From Cloeon dipterum (taxonomy: Eukaryota > Arthropoda > Insecta > Ephemeroptera > Baetidae), in assembly GCF_949628265.1 (NCBI RefSeq), contig NC_088789.1, positions 496,001 to 560,000 of the forward strand: 64,000 nt of DNA, written 5' to 3'. Position numbers and translations under genes: made by a program. Below are positions 34,917-45,016 of this stretch, piece by piece. Numbering within the stretch: position 1 is the stretch's first letter; the number at the start of each line of letters is the position of its first letter. The notes below the pieces were generated by a model that worked only from the letters and a program-made list of their open reading frames with translations, was not told the DNA's origin and searched no databases.

Positions 34917-35710
34917 TCGAATTTTTTGTACTAAAATATGGATTTGAAATGTGACGTCAAAGTGTCGAGATAAATATCCATATAGAGCGCAAGGAAAACA
35001 AGCTTGACCAAAACGGATCAAGGACTTAAATGTAAAATAAAAAAATTTTGATCAGATTTTGTGTTTTTAATTATTGTGCTCTGCTCAAATTTGAAATATT
35101 TTAATCTAAAATATTGAATGATTCGATCTCATAGGAAAAGTTTGATCAAATATCTCAGAAAAAGTTTTTTTGGCTTTACCGCAAATCATTTTTTAGAAAT
35201 CCTTTAAGGACATTGATGATTATAATTTCTTGAATTATAATTTTTTGAAATTCACTGTGGCTTTTGTCCTTGTAACTCCTTTTGAAAAAAAAAAACTCTA
35301 ATTCCGGTGCAAATATTGCTTTACAACAATTTCTTAGAGTCAAAATTGATCCCTTAATATTTCTTCCCCTTGGAATATGGAAATTAGTTCTTCAGCTTCA
35401 ACCGTGAGAGAATTATTGGGTTAAGTTCATTATGTACACTTCTTATAGTTCGAACAACAAATATAACATCACTCTTTATGATGAGAGCTAACTTTAAATA
35501 ATATTATACTGCTGTAAACATCAAAGGTCGACCATGGGAAGCGAGCATTGCGAGCAATATGACGCATTAGCACACCTGATAAATGTTTTATGGTATATTT
35601 TATTAAAATTATTTCAATGAAATCAAAATTAACGAAAAAACATTTAAATTATACCAAAATTGTAACTAAGTTTTATTATTCTGAGTAGGAGACATGACTA
35701 ATAATTCGAA
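34917..35710. other. intergenic, nothing recognised
   Basis: AT-rich sequence between the ankyrin gene and the convergent GTPase-like gene. Only 3' UTR signals were seen. Confidence 0.5.
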
Positions 35711-36195
35711 TTAGCCGTCGCTTTGACAATTTTTACGCCATTTGATTCCTTTATTGCGTATCTCGTAAATCTCGTTTACAATTAAAAGTCTCATATTAAA
35801 TTCTGTCACTGAGCTAGGTTTATCCAGAAGTTTCTCGAAAAAGTCGAGCTTTGTTCGTTCAAATTGCAAATCTTTCCAACCATGTCCTCCATTAGTATCC
35901 ATGTAATCACTGAATTCTTCGTGACTCATAACTATAATCATTTCAATGTATCTATGATAAGGATTATTATCAATGTTATCAACGCTGTGCCGGTCACAAT
36001 CGTCAAAGTCTTTCCCCACCACATATTTAGCAACATTTATCGCCAGGTTTTTCACATAATCTTTGTTATGGGTATGGATATATTCGAGACTATGCGAGAC
36101 GAAGTGAAACGTTGTTTTATCAACAACAACGCGGTAGTGTGCTTTGTCGTCTGGAGAGGCAAAGGACAACTTCTCAAAGACTAGCTTACGCAGCC
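35711..36195 (-). pseudogene. Secreted GTPase-like family gene, C-terminal part, split by insertion
   Basis: About 160 codons ending at the TAA at 35711. Segments such as LRKLVFEKLSF and HYRVVVDKTTFHFVSHS line up with LRYAIFNKLSY and YQVVVESKAKDLIVHSQ of the intact paralogue at 45017-46486. The tail (FERTKLDFFEKLL, FNMRLLIVNEI) matches the same region of all paralogues. The upstream part of the gene lies at 40789-41712, beyond a 4.6-kb insertion. The segment itself has no stop or frameshift, so the break is recent. See the 5' part for structure and role. Confidence 0.82.
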
Positions 36196-36199
36196 CAGC

Positions 36200-36930
36200 G
36201 AGCAGAGGGGTAACCGCGGTCACTTTTCGGTCACCTGACAAAAGTTGAACTAAATGTGGTTTTGCAATGTAGGCATGATCCTGATTCATGTTTCATTGGA
36301 ATTTTTTTGAAATTTGGCTTGGATCATGCAAATTTTGAGTGCCCAGTCTCGGGCACCAAATGGGCACCTTTCGGTTACCCGGAGCGGTTAGGGGGTCACT
36401 TGCGGTCACCTAACAAAATTAAAACTAAGGGTGGTTTTGCATTTCAGGCATGATCCTGAATGATGTTTCATCGGATTTTTTTTCGAAATTTGGCTCGGAT
36501 AACCGAAATTGCCCGTGCCCAGTCTTGGGCACCCATCGGGCACCTTTCGGTTACCCGGAGCGGGCAGGGGGTCACTTGCGGTCACCTAAAAAATTAAAAC
36601 TAAGGGTGATTTTGCATTTCAGGCATGATCCTGAATCATGATTCATTAAATTTTTGTCTAAATTTGGCTTGGATCCCTGAAATTGCCAGTGCCCAGTTTT
36701 GGGCACCCATCGGGCACCTTTCGGATACTCGGTGCGGGCCGGCGGTTAACTATGGTCACTTTGCGGTCACCGAAAAAAAATTAAACTAAGGGCGGTTTTG
36801 CATTTCAGGCATGACCCTGAACCTGGCTTGGTTGGAATTTTTAATTTTTTGCTGGGATCACCTAAAATTGCCAGTGCCCAGTCGTGGGCAACCATCGGGC
36901 AGCTTTTTCGGGTAACTCGGATCGGATAAC
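36200..36930. repeat. Tandem array of about 175-bp units
   Basis: Four to five units recur with starts of an AGGCATGATCCTGA block at 36271, 36446, 36621 and (variant) 36807, that is periods of 175, 175 and 186. Each unit also has GTGCCCAGTxxTGGGCACC, CGGGCACCTTTCGG and CACTTGCGGTCACC. The array lies at the left end of the 4.6-kb insertion. Confidence 0.9.
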
Positions 36931-37319
36931 TGCATGCGGTGTGACCGGTTCATTAATTAAAATTTTGGGCACAGAAAAAATATTGTTTTGGTTATTGTAG
37001 GATTGAAAAATAAATTTTTTATGCATTTTAATATGATTGCTAAAAAGGGGCAACTTTTGGTTACCCAAAGGTTAACCGATGCGCGGGCACCATTTTACTT
37101 TACTCGGTTTTACCCTCAAAATTTGTCAAATTTTCGTCACCGCAGGTTTTCACTTATTTTGGAAAATATTTTTGTAAAAGTAGTTAAAGTACACAAATAA
37201 ATAAAAAAAACTTTGATAACCAAAATGGGTTAACCAATGGGCAACCAAAGAGCAACCTAAAATAGCCACCGTAAATTCTTGAGTTCGTGTTTCGTAAAAA
37301 TTATTTTTTTTTAAATTTA

Positions 37320-38400
37320 TTTGGTTATAACACTAATTAGCATTTCAAACTCTTTAAATTTACTCGTATTAAGCACTTATTTTAGCTCAGCATTATCGCG
37401 CGCGCGTTTCTTTGTTACACTCGGCCGCGCGTGTGGCGCCACTGTCGGCAGCAGCACCAGCTGCTGCCGGCTGCCTCTGGCTCAGTGACTGTAAACAAGC
37501 ATGACGGTTGAGACGCGCTGATTGCATCATCAATGTCAGCAGAGTATTTCGCCGTGTTTTCGGTTGTATTATGGCAAATCGAACACATCAACGGGTTCTT
37601 GGACGGATTGTGGATGTTCCTGATGTTCCGAAAGGTAAGGATATCATTGAATTTGCATTATATTTGCGTACGGCGCGATGTACCAAAATACGCGCGCGTA
37701 GACACTGGCATCAAAATATTAGTTTTAAATAGCTTTAAATTCATCCTTGTGTCGTCAGGCTTGCACCGCGTCCCGCCCTGATGATGTCCTCTGACTCCTC
37801 TGGTTGGGAATAGCTGCCTGAACGCGATGGCCATCCGGATGACAAGCCTGGACAAGTTAACAAAACTCCGGCCGCAGTATCCGCAGGTATGCAGTTGAAT
37901 TCCCGGCGATATTATTGAGTGGATAATTAATACTCTGTATTTTATTTTGCAGGGTTTGTCTGCTGTTTTGTTTCCATTTTCGGCTGTCATGAAATGGATG
38001 GAACCATGGACCCCAAATATGAAAAGCAACGCCCATGTTTGACAGGATAAGTGCTCGACGCTGGACGACACGAGTAGGCACATTGAGTGGATTTTTGGTT
38101 TACCGGTTTTCTTTGATGTATGTTTAATGGCGTTTTTTGTGTTTAAATCTTAAATATAATTTTTAACAAGACTCATATGTTCTGCTCAAATACGTATGTA
38201 AACTCACTCGACATATGTTTGCAGTAACTGAATCCAACTATTGTTATGATTTAGTTTGTGTTTGCGGCATATTTTTAGTTTCGGTTTACATTCTCAAGAT
38301 GAAAATTTCTATAATTTCCCAGACAACTAATTATTGTGGACACAACTAAATTTTTAAAATTATTATTCTGATAATTATCTCATAAGTTTAAAAATAACAA
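37320..38400. other. interior of the 4.6-kb element, no gene
   Basis: Includes a GC-richer patch at 37395-37500 and CAG-rich sequence. Open frames here show no transposase or other family motif. Confidence 0.4.
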
Positions 38401-38735
38401 TAATTGCAAAAGCCTTAAATGTTTCAAGTCAATATCAACAGATGGTGCCACTGGTATACTTCTGATTTTGATTCCCTCTCATTGAGTTTTTTTTTATTAA
38501 ATGCTGCTGCTGTGCCTCTCTGGACTAAAAATAATTCATTTTAATGTGCTGAAAACCAAAATAAGTCATACCAATCACCCTAGAAACATCAGCACATTGA
38601 AAACAAATGTAATTACACTTCGACGATGATTGGCTTAACTGTTTTTGGTTTCCAGCACATCAAATATAATTATTTAAAGGGTTGAATGTTGAATGCACAG
38701 CAGCAGGACCGTGTCCTCTATCTCAGTGGAATCTT
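38400..38735. mobile_element. Palindromic MITE, diverged copy
   Basis: Shares with 8150-8520 the AACAGATGGTGCCACTGGTA start, the GTGCTGAAAACCAAAAT block, the mirrored GGTTTxCAGCACATCAAA block and a GAATGCACAGCAG end. It is nested inside the 4.6-kb insertion. Confidence 0.65.
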
Positions 38736-39049
38736 ATTTATATCAAAAGTAAAAGCTGTTGCCATTTAATGGCAGCCAAGGGGGAATTCCTGAATTCCCA
38801 ACTGCTGGTAAACTCATACAATATTTAGAATCAGCCAACATTATCTGCTCTGTTACTGCATCACCTCACAAATCAATGTCTTATTATGGTTGTAACTATA
38901 AAGTTTTATTAATTTGTAATTGTGCTGTTTTCTGCAGTCTATTTTACGCGATTTTTGGTGTTGAAAAATTGTTGTTTACATTTATTAATTTATTTTTTAA
39001 TTGTAACTGATTATTCTGTTCTTCAAAGGTGGAATGTAATTTAACTGCA

Positions 39050-40153
39050 ATAGGTATAACCTTCTAATTTTCATTGCCAAACCTAGTTTTCAATTGTGAA
39101 CTACTTTTAATTCGCAGGTTAAAGGTCATGTCACCTTTCTTTTTTAAAAATTCAATTTTTAGGGATGATAGCCCTCTTAGATTTTTTGGGGCTCAGGGCT
39201 GAAATGTAGTCCGTGAAAATTTGCATAATTACACCAAATTTTAGAGGCACAAAAATAGCGTTTGCTGTAATTAGAAAATGTAAGTTTAAATTCAGCTCGA
39301 TACTGCTCGATCGAGTATGGCCTTCGGTCAGCGAGTTCGCCTATCATTCGTTGATAATATTTTAACCCATTCCATTTGATTAGGCACATCAAGAGGACCA
39401 AGGATAGACATAGTTAGGTCAAAATCAACCTTAAGGGTCTGAACCTGACGAGACCCTGAGATAATAATTTCGAAAATTTCCAATTTCATCAATCATAGTG
39501 TCTTTTTATAGGTTTTCGCTGCTTTACAGCTCAATAATACTGCCGAATGACAATCCTGAAACCGGTTCTTGAAATATTTGTGAAAGCCATTAATCTGGAC
39601 GTGATGTTAAAAATTGTTTAATTTTGAAATCGGCAGTTTTGACTTTAATATTTTATCTGTAGAGTGGTGATAACCGACGGCAAGACACCAAGTTTGATGA
39701 AATTTGATATTTTTAACAATTTTATCTCAGGGCCACGTCAGGTACCGACCCTGAAGGTCGGTATCGACCTCACTATGTCTACCCTGGGCTCTCTTGATGT
39801 GTCTAACAAAATGGAGTGGGTTAAAATATTATCGACGAATGATCGGCGAACTCACTGACTAAAGGCCGTGCTTGATCGAGCGGCCTCGAGCTGGTTTTTA
39901 ATTTTTAAATTCAAATTGCAGTAAAACTATTGTTGCACCTTTAAAAGTTGGTGAGCTTGTGCAGAGTTTAAATTGCAACATTTCAGCCCTGATCCCCAAA
40001 AAACCTAAGGGTTCATTCCTTAATTGTGAATTTGCGTATAAAGGTCGTGAAAGGTGACCTTGACCTTTGACCTGCAAAATTTTTGTAAATTGATTAGATT
40101 TTTATGGTCGAAAACTAGTTTAGACAGTGAAAATTTCAAGGTTATAACTAAAC
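39050..40153. mobile_element. Foldback structure with about 430-bp arms
   Basis: The left arm (39050-39480) and right arm (about 39700-40153) are inverted copies. Paired blocks are GGTATAACCTT with its complement near 40140, TTAGATTTTTTGGGG/CAGGGCTGAAATG with its complement at 39985-40012, and the CTCGATCGAG region. No coding region. It is nested inside the 4.6-kb insertion, so it is either a separate foldback element or part of that element. Confidence 0.75.
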
Positions 40154-40320
40154 TCAGTAAAAAGTTACAGTTCACCTTTCATTCACACAATTCGATTTTT
40201 GGGGATTTTTTAAAATAGGGATCTTCAAATTTGATGTATAAAATGTATTATTTAATTGTACTTTAATTGTTGTATGAATATCATCCAATAAAAGTGCTGC
40301 CCATCTAGCTGCCAACTGAA

Positions 40321-40495
40321 GGTAACCGCAGGCGGGCACCCAATGGTTACCTTTTGGCTACCTCTTACCTAGGGCTGTCATTTTGCGCTACAAATTTCAC
40401 TTTTTTAATGAACAGAGTCAATCGACCTGCCACCTGACAGCCTTAGATAAAAGGTAGCCAAAAGGTAACCATTGGCTGCCCGCTGGTGGTAACCT
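40321..40495. repeat. Hairpin of about 60-bp arms with GGTAACC motifs
   Basis: GGTAACC, CAATGGTTACCTTTTGGCTACC and GGGCTGTCA on the left are repeated in inverted orientation on the right (TGACAGCC, GGTAGCCAAAAGGTAACCAT, GGTAACC). The loop is about 50 bp. Confidence 0.85.
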
Positions 40496-40788
40496 CAGCC
40501 GGGTACCCGATGGTTAGCTTTTGGTCAACGAATATTCTCGGCCTCTTATTTATTACGCTCCCTGAATTCAGTTATACTTAAAGGTACAAATTAAGAGTCT
40601 CTCTGAAAGGTCATTTTAAGGGTGCCCATTTGGTGACCGAATTCTGGGCATGACCGCTCGCGGGTGCCCGAAGGGTTGGACATGCGGTATAACCAATGGG
40701 TGCCCATCTGGGTGCCCACGGGGGGTAGCCGGCTGACCGAACGCGGGCACCCAATGGGCACCTTTTGGTTGACTTTTTTCTCGGTGGG

Positions 40789-41712
40789 AGCCTCCTATCC
40801 TCTTTGACTGGCGCCCATGACTGGTTTTCCCTTTTTCTCCGCCTCCTGAAAACCTCAAATGGATCGTTTTCAAGAATTTTCGACATCAGTGTCTTCCTTC
40901 GCTCGAGGAACTCGGAAGTGCCTTTGCCATACATTTTTAAATCTGGATCGGTCAATTTGTATAGAATGTCGTGCAAATTTTCCATGTCAACCGATTGCAG
41001 ATCCTTGATCATACTCCTCGCTATATTCAGAACCTTCGCTTCGGTGAATCTTTGATTGCCTTGCCTAATTACACCGATCACGCCGATTGAATTGAAATAG
41101 GACGGAGAGTTGCGGTCTAAAACTGCGACCAGTTTAGACACTATCTTTGAAAACCTGAAGGATTGAGCCTTGAAATAATCTGGCACCATCAGCAGTATCT
41201 TCAGCCGCAACGCTTCGTCAAAAATAAGTTTTTCGATGAATGCAAACATGATGTCAGTCGTGATGTTGTAGAATTCATCGTACATGGGAAAGTCGATCAG
41301 CACAATGCCAGTCGTGTTGTCTTTATCAAAGCGTGGATATTCGACATCGAGTTTGCTCTTGCTGACTGGCGTGTTGTCCCGCCGCAGGAAACGGCTCAGC
41401 TCGTAATCTTGGACGTCGTTCCTGTCGCCGAGGATCAGGATGCATTCTTGACTTTTAAGGGGGAGCAGGGCATCATAGAAGGTCTGAAAATAGCTTGGGT
41501 TATTTATTTAACAGTGGAATTGGGAGATTTGGATATTAACCTGCATCTTGCTCAGGACAACATTCCATATTATCGCTTTTTCCATCCGAGTGGCATTGGA
41601 ATTCACTTTGCTAGCAGCCATCAATATTAGATGGGCCAGAATAATCTGTCAAAAACCGAAATTATTAAATAATTGTGAAAATTTTAAACACTTAAACCTT
41701 TGTGAAAATCAT
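40789..41712 (-). pseudogene. Secreted GTPase-like family gene, N-terminal part, split by insertion
   Basis: Exon 1 is 41698-41712 (five codons), exon 2 41541-41645 and exon 3 starts at 41483. All borders are GT/AG and in phase, and they mirror the intact paralogues. Exons 1 and 2 encode a hydrophobic signal-peptide-like start (IILAHLILMAA). Exon 3 shows CILILGDRNDVQDYELSRFL in place of a P-loop, then the Walker-B-like VLIDFPMYDE and the KLIFDEALRLKILLMVPD strand. The sequence is open until the 4.6-kb insertion after a conserved W...RRL segment. Without the insertion the product would be 431 residues. The current gene would make a truncated protein with a repeat-derived tail. Confidence 0.82.
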
Positions 41713-42521
41713 AGTTCTCGCTGAGACGGCGGTTCTTTCGCTTCCGCTGCGGCTGCACACTTGAAACAAAAATGAACAAGGCGCACAGATCGGCTGGAAA
41801 GCAAATATTTAATGGTCGGAGAGTGCAGCGGTCGCTCAATGTACAATGTGTATTTCTTCACTCTCCTCTCCCTCCAGGAACACAATCAGCAAAAGCTGAT
41901 GGCGTATATATATCTTGGTTGTTATTTTTGTGTTATTTACTTAAAATAACAACTGCGTTATAACATCCCGTAGGTTTACATTGTTTAAGGCTTTCTCAGC
42001 TAAAATTAAATTATTGTTTCTCACAGGGGAAGAGATTTCACAAAATTAGTATTTTGAAAAAACTTGTGTTACTCAAAAATAGACTACATTCTTGTGTCAA
42101 TTCACTGATCGATAAATTAAAATCAATTATATGTATTTGACTTGTGATAAAATTAATGTATTATGACAAAGTGTGAAAATAATAATAATAACGTCAATTA
42201 AGCGAAAAAATTGTAGAGCATGATCAAAATATTCAGCTTATATATAACGTTTGATGAGCAATGTTTTAAAATCTCAATATCCAGTTATTTTTTCACAGCG
42301 CATAAACAAATGCGAGGGACGTTTGTCCCTAACTTTGGCAAACAAGTATTTTTATACAAATTTAATGTCAGTCCTGTCTGCAATTTAATTTCCAAAATCA
42401 CCGTAGAATAACTCATTTTGTGTTACATATATTAACGGTTATGATATCCTTATATAAAGTTCTGTACCTCAAGAAATTTAATGATTCTGGAAAATTCTTG
42501 GCTTGTGTATCATATATAAAT

Positions 42522-42525
<4 letters not shown>
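41713..42525. other. intergenic, nothing recognised
   Basis: AT-rich upstream region of the minus-strand gene at 41712. A CTCAGC block just 5' of its ATG may include the start of transcription, but this is weak. Confidence 0.4.

Positions 42526-42614
<89 letters not shown>
42526..42614. repeat. Long (TA)n microsatellite
   Basis: About 40 TA units, nearly uninterrupted. It abuts the LINE 3'-end fragment that follows. Confidence 0.97.
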
Positions 42615-42616
42615 GT

Positions 42617-42722
42617 TTTTTGTGTGTAATTTTGTGTGTGCATTGAAATTGGGGCCATGTAATTAAAACTTAACATATCTGATCTATATGACTTCGCCAA
42701 AAGTCAATAAAAATGTAGTTAA
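42617..42722 (+). repeat. LINE 3'-end fragment, copy 2
   Basis: Same family as 30150-30245: GTGTGCATTGAAATTGGGG, ATCTGATCTATATGACTTCGCC and AAAAGTCAATAAA, followed by a TTAA-rich tail. Confidence 0.75.
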
Positions 42723-42938
42723 TTAATTAATTCTTTCTTTTCATTTTACAAAAATTACAAACAAATTTATTTCAACGTTGTTCATAGTTCATACTTTTAT
42801 TAATGCTGTTGAAATTGCCTCGTCGTTAAGTGGAAAAATGCGAGAAAGGTATAATAATCTCCATAATCTCTATATGTTTTCATTTTATGTTTATCTATAT
42901 GAGTTTTGAAAAAAATTATCGAATGAAAATGCTGTCAT

Positions 42939-43735
42939 TTATAAAATTATTATTTTATTTTTGTCATCATTGGCAACAAGAGAATCGAGTGAAACTTCCG
43001 AGTCAAAATTATCTACCAAGTGGTCTAAATAGGATTTCTTAACATCCAAAAGCCATTTAATCTTGAGCTGCGGGAAAGAGCCTCCGACAGAATTCCTTTT
43101 AATGAAGAGCTTTGCCAGTTCAAAACTCAAGAGTCTTCCACAACTCAGGGTCTGCTTTGGCCAAGTGCTCGCCAAAGGTTTTATCGCTAAAACAAGAACT
43201 TTTTTGCAACATATCTGTTTGCAGTGCTCGCCAAATGTAGGAATGCCTCTTTGACTCTCGATGCCGTCCAGACCGTCAAACGCGTCGTGAAGGATAGCGG
43301 CACCAATTAATGCGTGTTTTGTGCTTTCCAGCAATTTCCCGTTAATTAGCTCCTCACGATTTCTCAACAAAAATTCACGGTTTTCTTCTTTGATTAATAT
43401 TTTGTTAGTATTTTTGAATGACACGGAAAACTTGGTTTGTTTGAATATTTTAAAGCGCAAAGCGAATCGGTCCCTCGTCAATTGGCACGAAACGTCCTTC
43501 TCATCGCAGAAAAATGCGTCCGGTTGGTTTATCCATTTCTTTTGGAAAAACGGCACACCATTTGCCCTCGTGTTGATTATCGCGATTGAGTTTGGGGAGA
43601 TGCCGTAGTGTGTGCCGGCCATTTTTGCCACTTTGGCCAAAATTAAGCCATCCACTCCTGCCCAGTCCGTGGGCAACATGTAAGCTATTTGGAGCCGCTC
43701 AGCTCTGGAAAAAATAATCTTGCTCAGAAAATACC
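42939..43735 (-). pseudogene. Secreted GTPase-like family member, C-terminal part, interrupted
   Basis: Open frame of about 265 codons when read from just after the inserted repeat. FLSKIIFSRAERLQIAY aligns with AFINKIIFEQAERMKIVI of the paralogue at 45017 and AFTNKIIFDRADRLKIVL of that at 50411. Further on, FKNTNKILIKEENREFLL matches the FKRPGTNNLLWSEENQETLR region, and QLKIKWLLDVKKSYLDHL the C-terminal LKFELEKQSFFQKLL region. This is the most diverged member, with insertions relative to the others. Its 5' part is at 44084-44554, across the repeat at 43749-44082. I first considered an ionotropic receptor and rejected it. Confidence 0.62.
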
Positions 43736-43748
43736 GAAACTACCTTTT

Positions 43749-44082
43749 CTGGCAAAAAGTGGTTAGTTTAGTGACTCGAAATGCTCAATTTGCTCAACGG
43801 GCTGGGAGGCGCACCGGCGCCGACTCGCTACTTGCTGGTTTGCACCTTTCCAGCATGCGTGATTTGGCTTCACGGGACGAATGTCTAGCGTTTCAATGCA
43901 GTCTTCGGTGCGGAGGCAAGTGGCCCTTGAGTGGGCTGGATCCCTGTGCGGCCTGGTGCGCCCATGTTATCCGTTCGCGGTGTTATTGGGACCCGGGTTT
44001 CAGCATTCGTGCTAGTGCAGTGCGCGCCCTTCCCGGTCCTCGGACAGTGATGAAAAAGAGCAAAAAAAAAACAGAAATCACG
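43749..44082 (+). repeat. Dispersed 430-bp repeat, copy 2 (5'-truncated, inserted in a gene)
   Basis: Starts within the family consensus at TGGCAAAAAGTGGTTAG and ends in an A-rich tail at about 44082. Imperfect 10-11-bp duplications (AAATACCGAAA on the left, AAACAGAAA on the right) flank it. These features indicate retroposition into the third exon of the minus-strand gene. Confidence 0.72.
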
Positions 44083-44083
44083 T

Positions 44084-44554
44084 CGGTCAAGATGTCGGTG
44101 TCGTTGTCGAATCCTGGAAAGTCGATTAGCAATGCGTCACTTTCATAGTCGACGTCGAAGCTCGGGTAACGGTATTCGGGATCAGTTTCGGCAGACAGCA
44201 GCTCGGATTTTCGGATGAAAAGACTACTGATTTGACCGCGTTTGCCTTTGACGTCGCCAAGAATCAGAATGAAATCGTTCTTGCCTTGAAAATTGATCTG
44301 ATTGTAGGCCTACTGCAGGTGAGACAAAAACGAACAGAATTAAAAAAAGACGTTTAATGTGGTTCAGATATTTTTTTAAATACCTCAAGGCCGTGCTTTG
44401 ACCTCTGAAACAGATACTTCTCTTGGCAATATTTATGCGTTTTCAACATTCAAGGAAAACCCAAGATGTGCTGTTAACACCTGTTGATCAGATTAAATTT
44501 CTATTATTAGGGGAAAAGGTTATAAATATTTAAAATACTCACCAAAATCATCAT
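44084..44554 (-). pseudogene. Secreted GTPase-like family member, N-terminal part, degenerate
   Basis: Exon 1 is 44543-44554 (ATGATGATTTTG, then GTGAGT) and exon 2 44384-44480, but exon 2 is 97 nt with in-frame stops, so the signal-peptide region is broken. Exon 3 (from 44309) reads DFILILGDVKGKRGQISSLF and then LLIDFPGFDNDTDI. This copy keeps a G3-like D-x-P-G-F, nearer to true GTPases than the intact paralogues, and a GKR in the P-loop position. It ends at the inserted repeat at 44083. It lies head to head with the gene at 45017. Confidence 0.72.
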
Positions 44555-44950
44555 TGTTACACTTCATTTATATGCTCCTCTACAGTTTAATAAAAGCTAT
44601 GAACTCTCAGTCGCAACTGAGGCACCTAAAATGAGTTTTGTTTTATTTTAAAAAAATACTCGCAGAGCTCAAAGGTCATATATGTTTTATACAAACTTTT
44701 GCCTGATCAAATAGCATTTTTCCTATTAACACCCACACCCAGAAAGTTAAATTAAAAATATGGAATGAAATTAAAACCCCATAAGTCTCTGGGGTATTAA
44801 GAAAGAAAAATAATTAATTCTCTTCAATAGCAAAGAATGCTTATATGTTTATCATAAATTGACAAAGAAATCGACCTCTGGAGTTTGTCTCAAGGAATTT
44901 CCTAGCGGTCAACAAACAAATAACATTTCAGTCTGTTGAAACCCACAAAT

Positions 44951-44965
44951 TTGTTCATTCAGTGC
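44951..44965 (+). promoter_or_regulatory. Candidate initiator of gene at 45017
   Basis: TTGTTCATTCAGTGC contains an arthropod TCAGT initiator about 56 bases before the ATG. The same GTTCATTCAGT string occurs upstream of the paralogue at 50411 (minus). No TATA box is obvious. Confidence 0.45.
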
Positions 44966-45016
44966 GCAACCACGGTTGGAGCTGGAAGTGTTTCTCAATT
45001 TTCCCGATAAAGATCG

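Larger units (their letters stand above)
36196..40788. mobile_element. 4.6-kb non-autonomous element inserted in a family gene
   Basis: The DNA between the two gene halves is flanked by AGCC on both sides (36192-36195 and 40789-40792). Removing it with one AGCC leaves the third exon at 1176 nt in one open frame, exactly the length of the equivalent exon of the paralogue 47130-48540. The ends are imperfect inverted repeats of about 21 bp: inward, CCAGCGAG ... GGTAACC on the left and CCACCGAG ... GTCAACC on the right. The interior has a subterminal 175-bp tandem array, many GGTAACC/GGGCACC motifs and nested palindromes, but no transposase. Superfamily unknown. A large intron is unlikely because no GT/AG pair fits the alignment. 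Confidence 0.75.

Noticed and set aside
36200..36930. CRISPR-like array
   Set aside because: The whole 175-bp unit is repeated without unique spacers, in a eukaryotic setting; it is a tandem satellite-type array.
36196..40788. A 4.6-kb intron within a family gene
   Set aside because: Paralogues have no intron there, no GT/AG pair fits the alignment, and AGCC direct repeats flank the segment and restore the frame exactly.
42413..42700. Frames of alternating Tyr and Ile
   Set aside because: Translation of the (TA)n microsatellite.
42939..43679. Ionotropic-receptor-like ligand-binding start (VDGLILAKVAKMAG)
   Set aside because: Reading further 5' gives FLSKIIFSRAERLQIAY, which matches the secreted GTPase-like paralogues, and the 5' half of the same gene lies just across an inserted repeat.
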